The notes below the pieces were generated by a model, which was given only the letters and a program-made list of their open reading frames with translations, was not told the origin of the DNA and did no database searches. Positions 23,368 to 31,154 of a DNA stretch of 32,580 nucleotides are shown here, one piece after another; the first letter of the stretch is position 1, and each line of letters begins with the position of its first letter. The position numbers and the translations under genes are program-made. Source of the DNA: CAVZLD01 sp964522605 (GTDB lineage: Bacteria > Planctomycetota > Planctomycetia > Pirellulales > Pirellulaceae); assembly GCA_964522605.1 (NCBI GenBank), contig CAZFWV010000042.1, positions 1-32,580 of the forward strand. The letters run 5' to 3'.

Positions 23368-24842
23368 CGCTGACGACGCGGATGGTATTGGCGCTCATGC
23401 TACCGCTAATGGCGGCCGCAGGAAATCTGTTGTTTGACCGGCGCCCGAATCTGCGCGATACGTGTCAGGTGCTGATCTCGATCCTCTTGTTCGCCGTCGT
23501 TTGTAGCTTGGCGCCCGACACGTTCGCCGGCGCGCGTCCCGAAGTCTTGCTCTTCGAACTGCTGCCCGGCTTCGCGCTCAAGTTGCGACTGGAGCCGCTC
23601 GGGATGTTGTTTGCGCTGGTGGCGTCCGGTCTGTGGATTGCGACGGCATTCTACTCGATCGGGTATATGCGGGCGCACCACGAAGAACACCAATCCCGAT
23701 TCTACTTCTGCTTTGCGATCGCGATTTTCGCCGCTTTGGGAGCGGCCCAGTCGGCGACCCTGTTTAGCCTGTTTGTTTTTTATGAGCTGCTCACCGTTTC
23801 GACGTATCCGTTGGTGACGCATCACGGAACCCAAGCGGCGCGGCGAGGGGGGAGAACCTACCTCGGAATCCTGCTCTCCACATCGATCGCCTTCCTCATG
23901 TTTGCCTTGATCTGGACGTGGAATCTGGCGGGTACGCTGGAGTTCGAGCCGGGCGGAATTCTGTCCGCGGCCTATCGGGAGACGCGCATCAGTCGAGGCG
24001 GGCTGATGCTGCTGTTGGCCCTGTTTGCCTTCGGGACCGGCAAGGCGGCGCTGATGCCGTTCCATCGTTGGCTGCCCGCGGCGATGGTTGCACCGACTCC
24101 CGTCAGTGCACTGCTCCACGCCGTTGCCGTCGTGAAGGTTGGTGTTTTCACGGTGATGAAGGTGGCGATTTATACCTTTGGCATCGATCTGCTCCGCGAG
24201 ACCGGGATCAGCGTCTGGCTGATGTATGTTGCCGGCGCGTCGATCCTGCTTGCCTCGCTGGTGGCCCTGACGAAAGACAATCTGAAAGCCCGCCTGGCCT
24301 ACTCCACGATCAGCCAGCTCTCCTACATCACGCTCGGCGCCGCGCTGGCGCAGCCGTGGAGCGTGATCGGAGGCAGCATGCACATCGCGATGCACGCGAT
24401 GGGAAAGATCACGCTGTTCTTCTGCGCTGGAGCGTTTTACGTTGCGACGCACAAGACGGAGATCAGTCAGATGCGTGGCATTGGTCGACGGATGCCGATC
24501 ACGACCGCCGCTTTTCTGGTGGCGTCGCTCAGCATTATCGGCTTGCCTCCGTGCGGGGGCGTTTGGAGCAAATGGTATCTCGGCTTGGGGGCTGCGGCTG
24601 CGGATCGGCCGCTGCTCGTTGGGGTGCTGATGATCAGCTCGTTGTTGAATGTGGCCTATTTGTTGCCGGTGGCGATCGCCGGCTTTTGGTATCGACCGGA
24701 TGACGAGGGTGCGGAAGGAACGATTCAGGAAGCGCCGCTGATGTGCGTGATCCCCCTCACGATCACGGCACTCGGGGGAATCGTTTTGTTCCTACTCGCG
24801 AATCGAATCAGTCTCGTCTTGGCCCCCTTGGGATCCCTCTAA
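23364..24842 (+). CDS. Second NuoL/M/N-like antiporter subunit (D2)
   Basis: A 492-residue multi-helix protein of the same superfamily as MrpD. Glu141 (FVFYELLTVSTYP) and Lys227 (FGTGKAALMPFHRWLP) are conserved, as are HIAMHAMGKITLFF and the late VWSKWYLG. I chose the ATG at 23364 for its ATGA overlap with mrpD; longer in-frame extension to 22581 is only mrpD sequence in another frame. It is a divergent paralogue rather than a copy: sequence outside the motifs differs widely from mrpD. It probably adds a second proton/cation half-channel. Confidence 0.88.
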   Translation: MTLTTRMVLALMLPLMAAAGNLLFDRRPNLRDTCQVLISILLFAVVCSLAPDTFAGARPEVLLFELLPGFALKLRLEPLGMLFALVASGLWIATAFYSIGYMRAHHEEHQSRFYFCFAIAIFAALGAAQSATLFSLFVFYELLTVSTYPLVTHHGTQAARRGGRTYLGILLSTSIAFLMFALIWTWNLAGTLEFEPGGILSAAYRETRISRGGLMLLLALFAFGTGKAALMPFHRWLPAAMVAPTPVSALLHAVAVVKVGVFTVMKVAIYTFGIDLLRETGISVWLMYVAGASILLASLVALTKDNLKARLAYSTISQLSYITLGAALAQPWSVIGGSMHIAMHAMGKITLFFCAGAFYVATHKTEISQMRGIGRRMPITTAAFLVASLSIIGLPPCGGVWSKWYLGLGAAAADRPLLVGVLMISSLLNVAYLLPVAIAGFWYRPDDEGAEGTIQEAPLMCVIPLTITALGGIVLFLLANRISLVLAPLGSL

Positions 24843-24843
24843 C

Positions 24844-25095
24844 GTGACACAAACACCGCCTTCCTCCTGGAGCGAACGTCTCGCGCGGATTCATCCGCTG
24901 CTGGCCTTGTTGTGCGTCCTGGCGCTCGTGTTGCTGCTGGCTGACCTGTTGTACGACAAACACGGCTATTTTGCTGCGGAAAATGTCTTCGGGTTCTATC
25001 CGCTGTGTGGCCTCGTTTGCCCACTCCTCATCGTGCTTGTCGCCCGTGGAATTCGTCCGCTGATTCAGCGGGAGGTGGACTATTACGATGATTAA
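24844..25095 (+). CDS. Small two-helix membrane protein of mrp-like operons
   Basis: An 83-residue protein beginning with GTG at 24844, one base after the D2 stop. It has two predicted helices (about 18-37 and 50-68), a GFYPLCGLVCPLLIVLVARG segment and the end EVDYYDD. From memory, short proteins with the same pattern (GFYxxxGxxxC...LVxxK/RxxR then DYYDD) accompany some proteobacterial Mrp-like clusters; they have no assigned role. It overlaps the third D-like gene by eight bases, which implies coupled translation and a structural or assembly role in the complex. Confidence 0.75.
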   Translation: MTQTPPSSWSERLARIHPLLALLCVLALVLLLADLLYDKHGYFAAENVFGFYPLCGLVCPLLIVLVARGIRPLIQREVDYYDD

Positions 25096-26797
25096 TGTGC
25101 CTCCCGGGATGCTCCTGATACTGGGAGCGTGGCTGTTGCCGCTGCTGCGTCGGCCATGGCGAGAGCTCTGGTTGTTGACGCTCCCATTGATCAGCCTGGC
25201 CCATCTGTTGATCGCGCAGCCGGAAGGAACTCTGGTCTCGTTGACCTGGTTCGATCTGTCCCTGACCCCGATTCGTGTCGACCGATTGAGCCTCGTCTGG
25301 GGTGGAATTTTCCATGTCGCGACCTGGTTGGCGGCAATCTTTGCCCTGACCGATCGGGATGACGTTCGGGATGTTGCTGCGCTGACATATGCCGGCTCCG
25401 CCATCGCGGCGGTGTTTGCGGGGGACCTGTTGTCGCTGTTCGTCTTCTGGGAGATCACCGCTGTTACCTCCGTGTTTCTCGTTTGGATTGGCAAGTCCGA
25501 TCGGGCCTACGCGGCGGGCATGCGATACCTGCTGCTGCAAATCAGCTCGGGCGTGTTGTTGCTCGCCGGGGCAATCTTCTATTTCCAACAGACCGGCACG
25601 CTCGACTTCGGTGCACTCAATGAAACCGGCATTCTGACAGCTCAGTCGGGGTGGGCCGCCCGATTGATCTTTCTCGCGTTTGGCATCAAGGCAGCGTTCC
25701 CGCTGCTGCACATGTGGTTGCCCGATGCGTACCCCGAATCGTCGCCTGCGGGGACCGTTTTCCTGAGCATCTACACGACAAAACTCGCCATTTACGCGCT
25801 CGCCCGAGGATTTGCCGGCACGGAAGCCCTGATCTGGATCGGTGTCTTGATGACGGTCTTCCCCTTGATCTACACCGTGCTCGAAAACGACCTGCGCCGA
25901 GTACTCGCCTACAGCCTCAATAACCAGTTGGGGTACATGGTGGTCGGCGTTGGCCTGGGAACTCCGCTGGCACTGAGCGGAACGGCGGCCCATGCAGTCT
26001 CGCACATCCTTTACAAGGGACTGCTGTTCATGAGTTTGGGGGCCGTGTTGCGGCAGACGGGAACCGCGAACGCGTCCGAGCTGGGCGGTCTGCGCCGCGT
26101 GATGCCGTGGACGATGATGGCCTGCAGTATCGGTGCCCTGGGGATGTCGACGCCGTTGTTCTGCGGATATGTGAGCAAATCCTTGATCTTCTCCGCCGTC
26201 GCGAAGGCCCATTTATTTCCGGTCTGGCTGATCCTGGTCGGCACTTCAGCCGTGGTCTTTGTGCAGGCGGGGGTCCACGTCGTATTGCAGGTGTTTGGCG
26301 GAACGCCGTCGGATCGAGCGGATTCGGAGGCGCCCCTTGCAATGCGTTGGGCGATGGGGCTGACCGCGGCGCTCTGTGTGCTCGTCGGAATCATGCCCCA
26401 AACGCTCTATCAAATCCTGCCCGAACCGGTCGACTATCACCCGTACACGCTGGCGCACGTGATCACGCAAGTCCAACTGCTGCTGTTCGCGACACTGGCC
26501 TACCTCGCGCTCCGCGTCTGGGGTTGGTATCCGCAACTCAAACCGGGCGTACTCTTGGACGTCGATTGGCTCTATCGCTCGCTCCTGCCGCGTGTCGTGC
26601 GTGATCCACGCCGCCGATTGCACCGACTGGGAATCGTCACTCACTACCTGACCCGCCGTTCGATCAGCCAACTCAACGCCCAGTTCCGCGACCGACTCTC
26701 CGACACGGGCAGTCACGGGGCCACGCGGCCGACCGGACAAATGGCACTCTGGGTCGGGATTCTGCTCGCCGCGTGCCTGCTGCTCTACTACGCCTGA
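25088..26797 (+). CDS. Third NuoL/M/N-like antiporter subunit (D3)
   Basis: A 569-residue multi-helix protein. Conserved residues are Glu122 (FVFWEITAVTSVF) and Lys201 (AFGIKAAFPLLHMWLP), then HAVSHILYKGLLFM and YVSKSL. It has a C-terminal extension after about residue 480: a polar stretch (RVVRDPRRRLHRLG and a Ser/Thr/Gly-rich part) then a final helix (GILLAACLLLYYA). This recalls the NuoL/MrpA-type extra C-terminal helix, so D3 may take the MrpA position. It is the last gene of the operon. Confidence 0.88.
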   Translation: MINVPPGMLLILGAWLLPLLRRPWRELWLLTLPLISLAHLLIAQPEGTLVSLTWFDLSLTPIRVDRLSLVWGGIFHVATWLAAIFALTDRDDVRDVAALTYAGSAIAAVFAGDLLSLFVFWEITAVTSVFLVWIGKSDRAYAAGMRYLLLQISSGVLLLAGAIFYFQQTGTLDFGALNETGILTAQSGWAARLIFLAFGIKAAFPLLHMWLPDAYPESSPAGTVFLSIYTTKLAIYALARGFAGTEALIWIGVLMTVFPLIYTVLENDLRRVLAYSLNNQLGYMVVGVGLGTPLALSGTAAHAVSHILYKGLLFMSLGAVLRQTGTANASELGGLRRVMPWTMMACSIGALGMSTPLFCGYVSKSLIFSAVAKAHLFPVWLILVGTSAVVFVQAGVHVVLQVFGGTPSDRADSEAPLAMRWAMGLTAALCVLVGIMPQTLYQILPEPVDYHPYTLAHVITQVQLLLFATLAYLALRVWGWYPQLKPGVLLDVDWLYRSLLPRVVRDPRRRLHRLGIVTHYLTRRSISQLNAQFRDRLSDTGSHGATRPTGQMALWVGILLAACLLLYYA

Positions 26798-26828
26798 TTT
26801 GCCGCGAACTTGCTGTTTTTCAGAAATC

Positions 26829-26856
26829 AACCCCTCTGGTGGGTGGGTTTTATTTT
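26829..26856 (+). terminator. Weak terminator-like hairpin after the mrp operon
   Basis: AACCC (26829-26833) can pair with GGGTT (26845-26849), followed directly by TTATTTT. The stem is short, and an alternative ACCC/GGGT pair exists in the same place. It is the only U-rich hairpin near the operon end, 32 nt after the D3 stop. Confidence 0.3.
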
Positions 26857-26883
26857 GCGTCTTGCACCGGTCTCGATTACACT
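26855..26883 (+). promoter_or_regulatory. Candidate promoter upstream of the DUF4912 gene
   Basis: TTGCGT (26855-26860), 17-nt spacer, TACACT (26878-26883). Transcription would start near 26890 and leave a leader of about 280 nt. The -35 box overlaps the end of the weak terminator of the mrp operon. Confidence 0.35.
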
Positions 26884-27063
26884 AACACTTGTGCGCTGGA
26901 TCGGTTTTGTTGACGACCTGAGTGGCAAGTCCCAAGCCGCCGATCACCCCGCGGCCGCTGCCAAGCGGCTGCCCGACCCACGGTGCCGGGTAGATCCCGA
27001 AAGGCTTTCCTGGTCACGGTGGTGGTGAGGATGGGTGCTCCCGCCTAGGGCGAGCTTGGTGAC

Positions 27064-27107
27064 GGACTTCGACGGATTCCGTCGGATGACGAATCGAGTC
27101 GAAGTCC
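27064..27107 (+). other. Nested hairpin in the DUF4912 leader
   Basis: GGACTTCGAC (27064-27073) pairs perfectly with GTCGAAGTCC (27098-27107). Inside, GATTC (27075-27079) can pair with GAATC (27091-27095); a competing CGACGG/CCGTCG stem (27070-27075 with 27079-27084) excludes the outer pairing partly. The structure sits 64-107 nt before the start codon. No known riboswitch consensus is visible. The rest of 26798-27170 has no gene. Confidence 0.45.
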
Positions 27108-27170
27108 TGCCCGTCGACCCGATCGCGTGCTCTGCAGTCGGACTATTCAGGCATCGTTCACGGAGGTTGC

Positions 27171-28439
27171 ATGTCGGACAATGCAAGGTTGGTTGCCGCG
27201 CTCGGGAGGAGCCGGAGGATCCCTATCCATGCGGAGGACATTCCGTTGATCACAACTGCGACGTTGAAGGAATACACACTGAAGGACTTGGCTCAGATGG
27301 CCAAGAAGAGGGGGATCACCGGTTGGCATTCGATGAGGAAGGGGGATCTGATTCGGGCACTTGTTCGCGACGCTCGGGTTGCCTCCCGCAAGAATGGCAA
27401 TTCTCGCTGCAGCAGCAAGACCGCATCGGGCAACCGGTTGTCGACGCGATCGACCCGGGCCGTTGATTCCGCGAAGCGAACGGTTTCAAAGCGTTCAAAC
27501 TCGGCGGAACCGGCCAAAGTCTCCCGGACCAGCAGTCGTCGGATCGTTCGCCGGATCCAGGAGGTTCAGCAGCATCAGGAGGAGTTGAAGAGTCTGGCGG
27601 GATCGAATCCTCCCGATGCGACGACCCATCCTTCCGAGACCGGTGTCGATCGGATCGTGTTGATGGTTCGCGACCCGTATTGGTTGCAGGCGCACTGGGA
27701 GTTGAGTCGCCGCAGCATTCAGCGAGCGCGGGCGGCGATGGCCGAATTCTGGCACACGGCCAAGCCCGTGTTACGAGTCTCCGAGGTGGCGACGGACACA
27801 ACGACGAGTGCCAGCGAGGTGCACCTGCGTGACATCGAAATTCACGGCGGCGTGAACAACTGGTACATCGACGTCATGGATCCGCCCAAGGGATTTCGGG
27901 TCGAGATCGGATACCTCGCTTCGAATGGTCGCTTTCATGCCCTCGCGCGAAGCAATCCGGTGATGACACCTCGGCCGGGTAGTTGCGACGCCGTGGATGA
28001 GAATTGGAACGACGTCGTGGAGAATTGCGAGCGGATCTTTGCGCTCAGCGGTGGTTATTCCCCCGAAGGTTCCTCGGATGAACTGCAGGAACTGCTCGAA
28101 GAGCGACTCCAGCGGCCCGTCGGCTCGCCGATGGTGACCCGATTCGGATCGGGCGCTTCGCTGGGTTTCGAGGTGGACGGCGATTTTCAATTCGATGTCG
28201 ATGCCGAGATGATCATCTTTGGTTCGACCCGTTCGGACGCGCACGTCACTCTGGCGGGCGAGCCGATCCGGGTGCGGCAGGATGGGTCGTTTACGGTGCG
28301 CATGAGTCTGCCGGATCGGCGGCAGGTCCTACCGGTCACCAGCAGCAGTCGGGACGGTTCGACGCAGCAGACGATCGTGCTGGCCATTGAACGGAACACA
28401 AAGGTCATGGAGCCCGTGGTCCGTGATGCGGCAGATTGA
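27171..28439 (+). CDS. DUF4912 protein with Rho-N-like head
   Basis: A 422-residue soluble protein of unknown function. Residues about 31-66 (TLKEYTLKDLAQMAKKRGI then GWHSMRKGDLIRALV) look like the small helical Rho-N/SAP-type nucleic-acid-binding domain. A basic, Ser/Arg-rich linker follows (about 70-145). DUF4912 spans about 160-275 with RIVLMVRDPYWLQAHWELS and NNWYIDVMDPPKGFRVEIGY. The C-terminal third has a beta-rich SFTVRMSLPDRRQVLPV segment. The ATG is preceded by ACGGAGG. The order of domains suggests nucleic-acid contact by the head, which is inference. It is followed by the larE-like gene after 11 nt. Confidence 0.82.
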   Translation: MSDNARLVAALGRSRRIPIHAEDIPLITTATLKEYTLKDLAQMAKKRGITGWHSMRKGDLIRALVRDARVASRKNGNSRCSSKTASGNRLSTRSTRAVDSAKRTVSKRSNSAEPAKVSRTSSRRIVRRIQEVQQHQEELKSLAGSNPPDATTHPSETGVDRIVLMVRDPYWLQAHWELSRRSIQRARAAMAEFWHTAKPVLRVSEVATDTTTSASEVHLRDIEIHGGVNNWYIDVMDPPKGFRVEIGYLASNGRFHALARSNPVMTPRPGSCDAVDENWNDVVENCERIFALSGGYSPEGSSDELQELLEERLQRPVGSPMVTRFGSGASLGFEVDGDFQFDVDAEMIIFGSTRSDAHVTLAGEPIRVRQDGSFTVRMSLPDRRQVLPVTSSSRDGSTQQTIVLAIERNTKVMEPVVRDAAD

Positions 28440-28450
28440 CGACTCGCTCG

Positions 28451-29287
28451 ATGACGGATTTGATCAGCAAGCGCGAATGCCTGTTGCAGCAGCTCCGAAG
28501 TTACGAGAGCTGTGCCGTTGCCTTTTCCGCCGGTGTGGATAGTACCGTCCTGGCCAAGGCGGCCCAGTTGGCCTTGGGAGACCAGGCCGTTGCCGTGACC
28601 GCCGTGAGTCCGAGTCTGGCGAGCGGCGAGCTCGAGCAGGCTCGGGAGTTGGCCGAGCTGATTGGGATCCGGCACGTGGTGATTCCCACGCGCGAGCTGG
28701 ATCGGGCTGGATACGCGGCGAACGATTTTGACCGCTGCTACCACTGCAAGAGCGAACTGTACGACCAACTCGACCAGTGGGTCGAAACGTTGGGAGTGCG
28801 GTTCGTCGTGAACGGGGCCAATCTTGACGATCTGGGTGACCACCGGCCCGGTTTGAGGGCAGCTCAAGAGCGGCGCGTGGCGTCTCCCTTGGCGGACTGC
28901 GGTTTCACCAAGCAGGACGTGCGCGCCCTGGCCGCGGAATGGCGATTGCCGGTCTGGGATAAGCCGGCGATGCCGTGTCTTTCCAGTCGAATCGCCTATG
29001 GCGAGCCCGTGACGCCGGAAAAGCTGCGGATGATTGATCAGGCCGAACTGTGGTTGCGGAACCACGGTTTCCCTGTCGTTCGCGTGCGCTATCACAAAGG
29101 GGACGTGGCGCGGATTGAGGTCGAGGCAGCGGACCTGGAACGGCTCTGCCATCCTGCTCTGCGAACTCCGCTGGTCACCCATCTCGAATCACTCGGTTTC
29201 AAATTCGTCACCGTCGATCTTCAGGGGTTTCGCTCGGGTAGCCTGAACACGCTTGTGCCCGTCGATCAACTCGAGCGATCGTCCTGA
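28451..29287 (+). CDS. larE: LarE-like ATP-dependent sulfur transferase
   Basis: A 278-residue PP-loop ATP pyrophosphatase. The PP-loop is FSAGVDST (25-32) with Ala where most members have Gly. Cys96 and Cys99 are in the RCYHCKSELY motif, and Cys176 in MPCLSSRIAYGEPVTPEKL is in the region of the sulfur-donor Cys of Lactobacillus LarE, which gives its sulfur to the nickel-pincer cofactor. No larA, larB or larC is nearby, so the natural acceptor is open. A TTG at 28436, overlapping the previous stop, is an alternative start that would add five residues. Confidence 0.85.
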   Translation: MTDLISKRECLLQQLRSYESCAVAFSAGVDSTVLAKAAQLALGDQAVAVTAVSPSLASGELEQARELAELIGIRHVVIPTRELDRAGYAANDFDRCYHCKSELYDQLDQWVETLGVRFVVNGANLDDLGDHRPGLRAAQERRVASPLADCGFTKQDVRALAAEWRLPVWDKPAMPCLSSRIAYGEPVTPEKLRMIDQAELWLRNHGFPVVRVRYHKGDVARIEVEAADLERLCHPALRTPLVTHLESLGFKFVTVDLQGFRSGSLNTLVPVDQLERSS

Positions 29288-29295
29288 GAAAGAGA

Positions 29296-29329
29296 CAGGC
29301 CCCGGACTCGCATCGAGCCTCGGGGCCTG
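29296..29329. terminator. Bidirectional terminator-like hairpin
   Basis: CAGGCCCCG (29296-29304) pairs with CGGGGCCTG (29321-29329). An inner CTCG/CGAG pair (29307-29310 with 29314-29317) closes a three-base loop. It lies between the convergent larE and oxidoreductase genes, eight bases after the larE stop. No U-tract on either strand. Confidence 0.5.
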
Positions 29330-29365
29330 CATCGTCGATGAATACGTCGATGGGGACCGCACCGA

Positions 29366-30658
29366 CTAGGCGAACGGATCGTATCGACCCGGTTCGGCTT
29401 TCGGGTATTCCCCGTTCTCGTCGGGTACGACAGGCGGCGTCGTTTCCCAGGTGTAGTTTTCGATTCCGGGGGCTTCGTCCCGGCCTTTTTCTACGGCTTC
29501 GTCCCACTTGATGATCTTGCCGCTGTAGGTCGCCATCCGGCCCAGAACCGATGTGAAGCTGCTCGTTGCGCCATAGTGGCCTTCATTGAACGGCTGGTTG
29601 TTCCGGATTGCTTCGAGCAGAGCGAAGTGCTCCTGCTGATACGGGTTATTGAACTTGAACGGAACCCCGCCGCGATCCGTCATGTCGCCGCTATCCCGCA
29701 TGTTTCCGCGTCCCTTCGTTCCGAACGTGTATTCGTCGACACGATTGAAAACGTCGGGGACATGGCGGCACTGGCTGTACATCTTTGTGCCGTCCGGATA
29801 GGTGAACTCGACGAAGTGGTGGTCGAAGATCTGCGTCTGGGGAAAATCACGGCGACGGATCGCATCGCCGCCCATACCGTTGGCTTCGACCGGATGTGCA
29901 TCCTTTGCCCAGTTGCACACATCGAGGTTGTGGATGTGCTGCTCGGTGATGTTGTCACCGCTCAGCCACACATAGTGGTACCAATTGTTGACCTGTTTCC
30001 GCATCTCGGACCAGCCTTCTTCCGCGCCACGCCACCAGATTCCTCCGCCATTCCAGTAGGCTTGCAGCAGGATCAGGTCGCCGAACTTGCCGTCGTGGAT
30101 TTTCTGGATTCCGTTGACGTAGGCAGAATCGTGGCGGCGCTGCAGTCCCACGCCGACCTTGAGGCCTTTCTCATCCGCCAGCTTGTTGGTTTCCAGCAGG
30201 GAGCGGTATCCGGGCGCATCGACGCAGCACGGTTTTTCCATGAAGACGTGCTTACCCGCCTCAATCGCTGCTTTGTAGTGCAGCGGACGAAAACCGGGGG
30301 GCGTGGCCAGGATCACCATATCCACACCGGAGTCGATCGCTTTCTGGTACGCGTCGAGACCCCAGAACGTCTTCTCGGGGGAGACGTCCATCCGCTTGGC
30401 GGCACGTTCGGCATTCCGCTGAAACGCATCGGCAACGGCGACGATGCGCGTGTTTTCGCACGCATTCAGGTTGTCCTGAGCAGCGCCATTTCCGCGACCT
30501 CCGGCACCGATCAGCGCGATGCGAATCTCGTCGCTGCCCGCGGCGTGAACGGGCTGGACCAGTTGGCTCAGTGTGGCACCAGCGACCAGCGTGCCCGTGG
30601 CTTCGTGCATGAATCGACGGCGGGTAGGTTTGGACTGCGAGCTGGTTTCATGTTGCAT
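29366..30658 (-). CDS. Tat-signal Gfo/Idh/MocA-family oxidoreductase
   Basis: A 430-residue NAD(P)-dependent oxidoreductase, probably exported folded. The head has TRRRFMHEATGTLVAGATL, a twin-arginine signal. The Rossmann GAGGRG motif follows at about residue 49-54 and the EKP motif in HVFMEKPCCVD at about 140. A conserved GDNITEQHIHNLDVCNWA segment lies in the catalytic region. The start at 30658 has an AAAGGAA ribosome-binding site; an upstream start at 30697 is less likely. Such proteins act on sugars or inositols and are highly multiplied in planctomycetes; the substrate is unknown. Confidence 0.88.
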   Translation of the reverse strand: MQHETSSQSKPTRRRFMHEATGTLVAGATLSQLVQPVHAAGSDEIRIALIGAGGRGNGAAQDNLNACENTRIVAVADAFQRNAERAAKRMDVSPEKTFWGLDAYQKAIDSGVDMVILATPPGFRPLHYKAAIEAGKHVFMEKPCCVDAPGYRSLLETNKLADEKGLKVGVGLQRRHDSAYVNGIQKIHDGKFGDLILLQAYWNGGGIWWRGAEEGWSEMRKQVNNWYHYVWLSGDNITEQHIHNLDVCNWAKDAHPVEANGMGGDAIRRRDFPQTQIFDHHFVEFTYPDGTKMYSQCRHVPDVFNRVDEYTFGTKGRGNMRDSGDMTDRGGVPFKFNNPYQQEHFALLEAIRNNQPFNEGHYGATSSFTSVLGRMATYSGKIIKWDEAVEKGRDEAPGIENYTWETTPPVVPDENGEYPKAEPGRYDPFA

Positions 30659-30906
30659 GACGCGGGTTCCTTTCGAGCAGTAGTAAATGATCGGCACGCC
30701 TCACCGGACCGCACGGTCCCGAGGCGACATGGCCAACGATCAAACGGTCCCCGTGCGGGATCGACTTGGGAGTCAGCCAGCTGTTCGTTGCATCTTTAAC
30801 GCTCAATGGCAGGCTCAGGCTTGGGCCGTTCCGGGCGGGGCTTGGTTCGCTAGGCAGGTTGTAGGTGCGCGAGCAGCCACGGATGCAACGGTGCACTCGC
30901 GCGGTC

Positions 30907-30915
30907 ATTATACCA
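30907..30915 (-). promoter_or_regulatory. Extended -10 promoter element
   Basis: On the minus strand TGGTATAAT reads as an extended -10 (TGn plus consensus TATAAT). A good -35 is not seen at 17 nt; TTGACG lies 24 nt upstream. Transcription would start near 30900 and give a leader of about 245 nt to the oxidoreductase. The first nucleotides can form a seven-bp hairpin (GCGCGAG 30902-30896 with CTCGCGC 30873-30867). Confidence 0.5.
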
Positions 30916-30976
30916 GAGGAATCAGGCGACTGAATCCGTCAAATCGGGCCTCGGGGTCGCATAATTCCCGGACCCC

Positions 30977-31058
30977 GTAGCCGAATTCGTGAGAATCCGG
31001 AGGGCTCGCTGAGGGAACTCACCAACACAGCCATCCGAATTCTCACGAATTCGGCTAC
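30977..31058. repeat. 20-bp perfect inverted repeat made of palindromic units
   Basis: GTAGCCGAATTCGTGAGAAT (30977-30996) is the exact reverse complement of 31039-31058. Each arm is itself a palindrome of CCGAATTC and GAATTCGG around a TCAC/GTGA loop; the left one has lost one base. This BIME-like arrangement sits in the spacer between two oxidoreductase genes. The spacer as a whole (30659-31154) holds no gene I can support. Confidence 0.8.
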
Positions 31059-31154
31059 GAGCAACTTCGAAACTCGTGCTTGGGGTTTCCGTAATTGGTC
31101 CCAATTGGCGAACATTGCCACTTCAAAACCAGCGGCATCGGAATCGGGCTTATG

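Noticed and set aside
23406..26212. Long minus-strand open frames (348 and 394 codons) opposite the D2 and D3 antiporter genes
   Set aside because: Both translate to highly polar Arg/Gln/His-rich sequence without domains, lie entirely on conserved membrane-protein genes and lack ribosome-binding sites.
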